64,000 nucleotides of DNA. Source: Halogranum rubrum. Its GTDB lineage: Archaea > Halobacteriota > Halobacteria > Halobacteriales > Haloferacaceae. This document shows positions 58,844-64,000 of this stretch, one piece after another. Both the position numbers and the translations under genes were made by a program. Each line of letters begins with the position of its first letter. Position 1 is the first letter of the stretch. Under the pieces are notes generated by a model. The model ran no database searches. It saw only the letters and a program-made list of their open reading frames with translations, and was not told the origin of the DNA. The stretch covers positions 310,001 through 374,000 of the forward strand of contig NZ_FOTC01000001.1 in assembly GCF_900114455.1 (NCBI RefSeq). Direction: 5' to 3'.

Positions 58844-60075
58844 CACCCAAGCACCTCCGAAACGCTGGTCCGCTGGCTAACCAATATCGGATAGGGGGCT
58901 GCAATAAGTCCAATCAATAGTGCAACTAAGACGCCATAAAGAAGCAAGAAGGGGGAGAACGCCGCGACTGATTCGACGCCGAAATACTGCGTTGCAAACT
59001 GATTAAACAGGACCATCCCGAGTCCACCCAGTCCGACACCGACAATGCCCCCGACGAGTGAGACAGTAACCGTCTCTGTCAAGACGAGTACTGCCCGAGA
59101 CCGACTCGAATACCCAATCGCCGCCAGTACCGCGAGTTCATTACGATCTGCCATTACCTCGAGACCCATCATCGTCCCAACAAAGAGGACGCCAACGACG
59201 ATTGCGGTCACAAATGCAGTTAGTCCCACTGCCAGCGACAGATCCGATGTCGAGAGATCTGGGCTCGAGACTCCGCTTCGAGAGACAACTGTCGTACCGG
59301 GAACCAACTGTTCGAGATGCGGTTTGAGACGTGCATCATCGGTACTCACGAGGATTTGATCGGCGAGGTCGGCGTCCGTCCCACCTGCAACAGCTTGCAG
59401 CTCGCTGAGATGCAACACTACTACTGGAATCGGTCCTGCTCCAGACGAAAGGTCAGCTTGGCTGACGTTGAGTGCCTGCAATTCTCGAGTCGTCCCTCCG
59501 CTTCGAATCGTCAACTCGTCATTGCGTGAGACACCCAAGAGCTCTGCGGCGGCATCACTCAATATCGCCTCTCCTGTCCACTGGCCATTGTACGAGCCGT
59601 TTGCATAGTAGGGATCACCAGGTGTCATCCCACGGAGCGGAAGCCCAGCAATTGAGTTTGACTCGTGTTGTGGAATCACGCCAATTGCCAATACGTATTC
59701 CTCAGTCCCTGTTGCTTTGTTCTGTAGGTTAACGACTCGTAGTTGGACTGGGGTTGCAAACTCAATTCGTTCATCGGTCTGGAGTTGAGCTGCAGTGCTG
59801 TGAACATCGCCGAGTTGGGCACCACCAACAGCGAGCGCTGCTGTGGATTTCCCGTTGTCATCAGGAACGATCCAGTAATCGACATCGTCACTCTGGACCG
59901 TTCCTTGAGTGGCTAATCCGAGTGCCACGCCCGAGACTGTCGTCATGAGCATGACTGCGAGTGCGACACCGGCTGCGCTGAGAAGTACCCGTGTCGAGGC
60001 GGTGATGGTCAGTCTGCCTAGGACACGGCGGATTCCCAGCTGAATAACCGCCGTGAATCGTCGTCCACTACGCAT
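58843..60075 (-). CDS. MacB/FtsX-type ABC transporter permease (first subunit)
   Basis: 410 residues with the same layout: N-terminal helix near 28-52, extracellular domain to about 280, then helices near 290-400. ELAVLAAIGYSSRSRAVLVLTETVTVSLVGGIVGVGLGG is the FtsX core. The start overlaps the ATPase stop by eight bases. Two different permeases suggest a heterodimer like LolCE rather than a MacB homodimer. Confidence 0.85.
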   Translation of the reverse strand: MRSGRRFTAVIQLGIRRVLGRLTITASTRVLLSAAGVALAVMLMTTVSGVALGLATQGTVQSDDVDYWIVPDDNGKSTAALAVGGAQLGDVHSTAAQLQTDERIEFATPVQLRVVNLQNKATGTEEYVLAIGVIPQHESNSIAGLPLRGMTPGDPYYANGSYNGQWTGEAILSDAAAELLGVSRNDELTIRSGGTTRELQALNVSQADLSSGAGPIPVVVLHLSELQAVAGGTDADLADQILVSTDDARLKPHLEQLVPGTTVVSRSGVSSPDLSTSDLSLAVGLTAFVTAIVVGVLFVGTMMGLEVMADRNELAVLAAIGYSSRSRAVLVLTETVTVSLVGGIVGVGLGGLGMVLFNQFATQYFGVESVAAFSPFLLLYGVLVALLIGLIAAPYPILVSQRTSVSEVLG

Positions 60076-60829
60076 CTGCGATCAACTTTCCGTCCTGAAG
60101 GCGAATGACGCGATCCGTCCGTGCGAGCGCTCGCTCATCGTGAGATGCCATGATAACGGCGTGGTCGGTCGAGAGTTCTTCGAACAGATCGAGAATGGAA
60201 CCGCCTGTCGCTGTATCCAATTCACCGGTTGGTTCGTCCGCAATGAGGAGATCTGGCTCGGTTGCGAGTGCTCGTGCGATGGCTACTCGCTGTTGCTCTC
60301 CACCACTCAATTCGCTTGGTTTGTGTGTGATGCGGTCGTCAAGCCCAACAGTGGTGAGTAGAGTGGTTGCGCGCTCTCTCCGCTTTCGCTTACTCCAGCC
60401 TCGCTCAACGAGCGGAATGGCCACATTTGCCCGCGCAGAGAGTGCAGACAGGAGATAGAAATGTTGGAAGATGATTCCAATCGTTTCGAGACGAAGCCGT
60501 GTTCGTTGCTTTGCAGAAAGCGTCGTCACGTCTGTTCCGTCAATCGAAAGCAACCCACGTGTGGGCGTGTCGAGACCAGCCACGAGGTGGAGCAATGTCG
60601 ATTTCCCACTGCCGCTTGGACCAGCGATACCGACGAACTCACCGCGGTCAATAGCTAGTGAAACGTCGTCGAGGGCCGTGACTGTCTGCGTAGCCTTTCG
60701 CTGTCTTAACACCGACTTCTTTCCACGAGTATATTGGCGTGTTACATTCTGACAGGAGACGAGTGGCTGAGGGGATGCGGTCGAATCTGAGCGTTTCTCG
60801 GCCACCCTGGAGGGCGTGTTCGTTTTCAT
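60068..60829 (-). CDS. MacB/LolD-type ABC transporter ATPase
   Basis: 253 residues. Walker [30 protein letters not shown], signature [19 protein letters not shown], Walker [13 protein letters not shown]: all LolD/MacB-type. About 30 extra N-terminal residues precede the fold. A strong TATA box gives it a very short leader. Energises the two permeases downstream. Confidence 0.9.
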   Translation of the reverse strand: MKTNTPSRVAEKRSDSTASPQPLVSCQNVTRQYTRGKKSVLRQRKATQTVTALDDVSLAIDRGEFVGIAGPSGSGKSTLLHLVAGLDTPTRGLLSIDGTDVTTLSAKQRTRLRLETIGIIFQHFYLLSALSARANVAIPLVERGWSKRKRRERATTLLTTVGLDDRITHKPSELSGGEQQRVAIARALATEPDLLIADEPTGELDTATGGSILDLFEELSTDHAVIMASHDERALARTDRVIRLQDGKLIADA

Positions 60830-60865
60830 GACTACGTGCTACTAATGTAGACGCTTTCTTGCACC

Positions 60866-60877
60866 TACATATAATCC
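60866..60877 (-). promoter_or_regulatory. TATA box of the MacB/LolD-type operon
   Basis: On the minus strand GGGATTATATGT lies about 40 bases before the ATPase ATG, so the message starts roughly 10-15 bases before the start codon. Confidence 0.55.
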
Positions 60878-61023
60878 CGGCCTCCATATCTATTGACAAG
60901 AGACGAATATGATAGCAAAATGCCACAGCGAGTCTCTCAGCTAGAGAACCGTCAAGCAGAGCGTCCTCTCTATTTCGATTGAGAGTCAAAGAAGATCGGA
61001 AAGAAATAGCCGGGAATCAGCGC

Positions 61024-63303
61024 TTACTGCAGTCGATCTTGCAGATCGTCGCGGAAGTAGAAGATGCTGAGACCAACTGCAAGCAGGGCAAGTACGAGAA
61101 GCACGGGGACGGCGATTGTCCCGATGCCACCATCATTCCCACCTGGTGTCTCTGGCGACTCCTCAGGTGATCCTTGGTTGTCGCCTGGCTGCTCATCTGG
61201 ATCTTGGTTGTCGTTTCCGTCACCCTGCTGGGACACTTCGATTGTTCCGGCGTCGTTCCCGTTGATCGCCAGTTCGTACGTACCAGCTTCAGAGAAGGAC
61301 ACATCGAACGAGACTATAACTGATTCACCAGCATCAAGTTCGACGCTCTCTTCGCGGACCATCTCGCCGTTACTCGTTAGCGTCACGGTGTGGAAACCGG
61401 ATGCGCTCCCGTCGTTACTAACCGACGCTTCAACGACTATTTGTTCACCAATTGAAGCGGATTCAGCATTAACCGAGATGTCGCCTAACTTGAAGTTTGG
61501 TTGGCCAGCCTGTGCCTTTCCGACTGCGAAGTACGAGAAGCCAGGCGTGTCGGCTTTGTACTTCTCGCCGTTCACATGTGTCGTTTCTAACGTTTGCCAC
61601 TCACCATCGTGGAAGCGGTACATTGTCACCTCATCACGCGAGGCATCGATCCGTTGGCGCGTTTCGTCACTGAGTGTGAATCGGAACGTTCCACCCGACA
61701 CAGAACTGTCGTCAAAGCCACTCAACTGCACGTCGTAGAATGCAGCGGTCGAGAAGCTCGGAGCTGGAATGTTACTCGGACGGTCGGCGAGTGGCACGAC
61801 CTGCACGTTGACGTCTTTAAGCGTCTTGTTTGCCGTGAAGTCGAATTGCTGGAGTGCGACACCATTGACAGTGACGGTGCTGTCGAAGCTCTTGCGGACG
61901 GTCTGTCCGGCGTCAACTTGTTTGATATTGAGGATGTAGCGACCGTCTTTCACATCCGTGTCGACGTTGTTGACTGGGCCGGCACCGCCGCCGCCGCCGC
62001 CGCCACCGCCGCCACCACCGCCGCCACCGCCGCCACCGCCGCCGGCGTTACCGTCGTCAGTATCTGCTTCTGCAATGGTCACCTTTCCAGTGTTTGTCGA
62101 GATCTCGTCGGTACTCTCTCCAGTTGCGTAGTGGACGTAGCGATAGGACCCAAGAGACCAATTCTCAAGTGTTTCAACCGTAATCTCAGTTGTTCCGTCC
62201 TCTGAGGTGACCGTCGTCACGGACGCATCAATCGTACTTGAGTCGGTTGCTTCTGTCTCTGGTTTGTCGGTACCGACTTCATCAGCGAGAAGTCCAATGA
62301 CGTCTTCTAGCTGGGATGAGCCACTGAAGCGGCCGTCATCGAACTCTTCGGCATCTGAAACCGAATCCGGGATGTTCGCGACGCCGTTGACACGTTCTAA
62401 GGAATGTTCAACTGTGATCTGATCCGAAGAGATACTCCGGTCAATCTCTCCTTCAACGACGATGTTGAACTCCTGTGATTGGAGTTGCCCCTCGCGGTAG
62501 AGCACGACCGTGTGGTTCACTTCGCCCTCGAGGTCAGTCTCAACCTCAAAAGTGAAGGAATCACCAGGCTGTCCTTTCTTCTCTACGTTAACTTGGGAGG
62601 GTGCCTGTTGGACGACAGTAGCGTCCATGCCAATTACGCGAGTAGGTCCATCGACGACGAGGTCTCCCTCAGAGGTAGTGACGTCATTGGAGTTGTCGCT
62701 CTGAACGAGAAAGAACACATAGTTGCCAGATTCACTCGGTGTGTAGCTGATTTCACTATTTTCTCCGTTGTCATCCAGCGAAATCGTGTCCGCAATCTCG
62801 AAATAAGCGTCGTCGTTCGAATCTTCACTGACCAAATCCGATAACTCTGTCATTTTCATGTTGCCGAATCCCATTCCACTGGTTGCTTCTGGATTGAGAC
62901 GAGCAACAAGCAGCTCAGCATCAGAGTTGCTGAATGCTTCTGTTCCCGCTCCAGTTCGGGTCTCGTATGAAAGTTGGATCGGCTCCCCTGCTGTATGAAC
63001 ACCCATAGCCCGCTTGTTAAGCGGAACCTCTCCGGTGTTCTCTGATAGCAAGTTCGCGTTGACCGATGGACCGACAATTGAGGTCGCTGCATTGCTATTT
63101 TGCACTCGGAGTGGGAGGACTGATCGCTTCCAGACTTTAACGTCTGATGACGTCTCGAAGAAATCATCATCATCCATTGCCTGCGGTACCGCTGAACTCT
63201 CTCCAGAAGAGAGTATGCTCCCGCTCACGGGAGCAGCCGTTGATAAGAGTAGTACAACAACTAGTGTTGCCACCCCTATCTGTTTGGAGCGTTGATGTGT
63301 CAC
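61024..63303 (-). CDS. PGF-pre-PGF-type surface protein with long glycine run
   Basis: 759 residues, GTG start. Sec signal (about 8-30), a beta-rich ectodomain, an uninterrupted run of about 20 glycines near 420-445, then a PGF-pre-PGF domain (VDAGQTVRKSFDSTV to DTPGFSYFAVGKA, about 465-610) and a CARDB-like domain (FKLGDISVNAESASIGEQIVVEASVSNDGSASG). A polar Asp/Gln/Pro linker leads to one C-terminal membrane helix. It is expected on the cell surface. Same strand and adjacent to the MacB-like operon, so it may be a client or partner. Confidence 0.85.
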   Translation of the reverse strand: MTHQRSKQIGVATLVVVLLLSTAAPVSGSILSSGESSAVPQAMDDDDFFETSSDVKVWKRSVLPLRVQNSNAATSIVGPSVNANLLSENTGEVPLNKRAMGVHTAGEPIQLSYETRTGAGTEAFSNSDAELLVARLNPEATSGMGFGNMKMTELSDLVSEDSNDDAYFEIADTISLDDNGENSEISYTPSESGNYVFFLVQSDNSNDVTTSEGDLVVDGPTRVIGMDATVVQQAPSQVNVEKKGQPGDSFTFEVETDLEGEVNHTVVLYREGQLQSQEFNIVVEGEIDRSISSDQITVEHSLERVNGVANIPDSVSDAEEFDDGRFSGSSQLEDVIGLLADEVGTDKPETEATDSSTIDASVTTVTSEDGTTEITVETLENWSLGSYRYVHYATGESTDEISTNTGKVTIAEADTDDGNAGGGGGGGGGGGGGGGGGGGGAGPVNNVDTDVKDGRYILNIKQVDAGQTVRKSFDSTVTVNGVALQQFDFTANKTLKDVNVQVVPLADRPSNIPAPSFSTAAFYDVQLSGFDDSSVSGGTFRFTLSDETRQRIDASRDEVTMYRFHDGEWQTLETTHVNGEKYKADTPGFSYFAVGKAQAGQPNFKLGDISVNAESASIGEQIVVEASVSNDGSASGFHTVTLTSNGEMVREESVELDAGESVIVSFDVSFSEAGTYELAINGNDAGTIEVSQQGDGNDNQDPDEQPGDNQGSPEESPETPGGNDGGIGTIAVPVLLVLALLAVGLSIFYFRDDLQDRLQ
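61981..62045 (-). repeat. GCC/ACC triplet tract coding for polyglycine
   Basis: A run of near-perfect trinucleotides encodes the glycine run of the PGF-pre-PGF protein. Length variation by slippage would stay in frame. Confidence 0.85.
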
Positions 63304-63534
63304 ATTCAGATATCCACAAGCGAGACAAATAATTGTTCCGAGGGTTCAGTGGCTCATAATTACTGCGTGCCTCCTGTATTTCCTCCTTGGGATCCACTAG
63401 AAACGACCGACCATCGCAAGCAACCGGTCGGTGCAGATTCGATGAACATACTTGGCTTCCTTCATTGTCTATGGATATGTTTCTCTGTGCGAACTGTGAC
63501 AAGAATTATTTACCTCCCATTTGCTCACTTAGAC

Positions 63535-64000
63535 ATGGGACATCACCCCGCTCGTTCTCGCCTCGCACTTGTGGTCGCACTAGTACTGCTCTGTAGCACC
63601 CTTTCGTTTGGTGTCGCTGCACAGTCACAGTACTCACTCACGGTAGATGGTGGAATCGATACTCCAGATAAGACGGTCACTGTCGAAGGACAGTCGTTCG
63701 ACGTCTCTGAGACGGTGAGAGTCGAACCTGGCGACGAGATTGCTGTAGAGACGTCTGGACCGACTGACAAACAGTACCGTGTCAATCTACTAAACAAGAA
63801 AAACCAGATTGCCGCGTACAACAACACGCTCTCCGGTGAAGAGTCGTTCTCCTTCGAGACAGAAGGGTTGACCCCGGGTTCGTACGTCGTCGCAGTCTAC
63901 GGTGCTGATGGCAACTACAAGATGATTCAGCCGGTCGTAGTCTCTGGGTACGACGTGAGCACTGACGTCGATAACACGGTTGAAGAAGATTCAGAATCGA
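63535..64000 (+). CDS. Secreted protein, 3' end cut by the window edge
   Basis: 155 codons visible. Sec-type signal RLALVVALVLLCSTLSFGVAAQ, then a beta-rich region: TPDKTVTVEGQSFDVSETVRVEPGDEIAVETSGP, and a YVVAVYGADGNYKMIQPVVVSGYDV block resembling an immunoglobulin-like surface domain. It becomes acidic where the window ends. Divergent from the PGF-pre-PGF gene with about 230 bases between starts, which hold no other gene. Likely another surface protein of the same system. Confidence 0.75.
   Translation, partial: MGHHPARSRLALVVALVLLCSTLSFGVAAQSQYSLTVDGGIDTPDKTVTVEGQSFDVSETVRVEPGDEIAVETSGPTDKQYRVNLLNKKNQIAAYNNTLSGEESFSFETEGLTPGSYVVAVYGADGNYKMIQPVVVSGYDVSTDVDNTVEEDSES

Noticed and set aside
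1-64000. tRNA, rRNA or intact transposase genes
   Set aside because: None seen by eye on either strand; a covariance-model scan was not possible here.

Overview
The window comes from a halophilic archaeon (class Halobacteria, probably near Haloferacaceae). The proteins are strongly acidic, coding DNA is GC-rich with C/G third positions, and exported proteins carry twin-arginine signals, several with a lipobox. Promoters look archaeal (TATA boxes, near-leaderless starts). Recognisable haloarchaeal families include a BgaH-type GH42 beta-galactosidase, a Bat-type HTH regulator and a PGF-pre-PGF surface protein. All assignments were made by reading the sequence; no database search was run.

Layout. 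(1) 1-6.8 kb, minus strand: a membrane aminopropyltransferase-like protein with DUF2617-like and DUF4247-like neighbours and a zinc-ribbon protein cut by the window edge, then a small membrane protein and a Tat-exported penicillin-acylase-type Ntn hydrolase. (2) 7.3-27.6 kb: a large catabolic island. It holds an IclR regulator, two MmgE/PrpD proteins, a complete Liv-type ABC importer, an SDR, a fumarate-reductase-like flavoprotein, a SnoaL-like protein, an LLM flavin enzyme, an isochorismatase-type amidohydrolase and a hydantoinase. A family III CoA-transferase, an HMG-CoA-lyase-like enzyme and a LeuCD-type hydratase pair follow, then an MFS carrier. The best reading is uptake and breakdown of an N-containing ring or amide compound through a branched dicarboxylate, ending in CoA-ester cleavage. 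(3) 27.8-33.5 kb: Bat-type regulator divergent from a cytochrome P450, a GntP permease and two unassigned genes. (4) 33.6-37.2 kb: eutBCA, ethanolamine ammonia-lyase with its reactivase, without microcompartment genes.

(5) 37.2-38.6 kb: a gene-free stretch with four copies of a G-rich repeat resembling haloarchaeal origin recognition boxes, plus the relic of an IS200/IS605-type right end. (6) 38.6-43.7 kb: MFS carrier, YihY-family membrane protein, PhoX-type phosphatase and a small hypothetical gene. (7) 44.5-56.3 kb: a galactoside locus with an ABC sugar importer, GH42 beta-galactosidase, GH4 alpha-galactosidase, an SDR (candidate galactose dehydrogenase), galactonate dehydratase, a 2-keto-3-deoxy-6-phospho-aldonate aldolase and an IclR regulator. 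This is a nearly complete DeLey-Doudoroff route; only the lactonase and the KDGal kinase are not seen. (8) 56.4-64 kb: a less GC-rich segment that starts near a second IS relic. It carries a papain/transglutaminase-like exported protein, a MacB/LolCDE-like ABC system, a PGF-pre-PGF surface protein with a long glycine run, and a secreted protein cut by the window end.

No rRNA, tRNA, CRISPR array, intact transposase or orc1/cdc6 gene was found.
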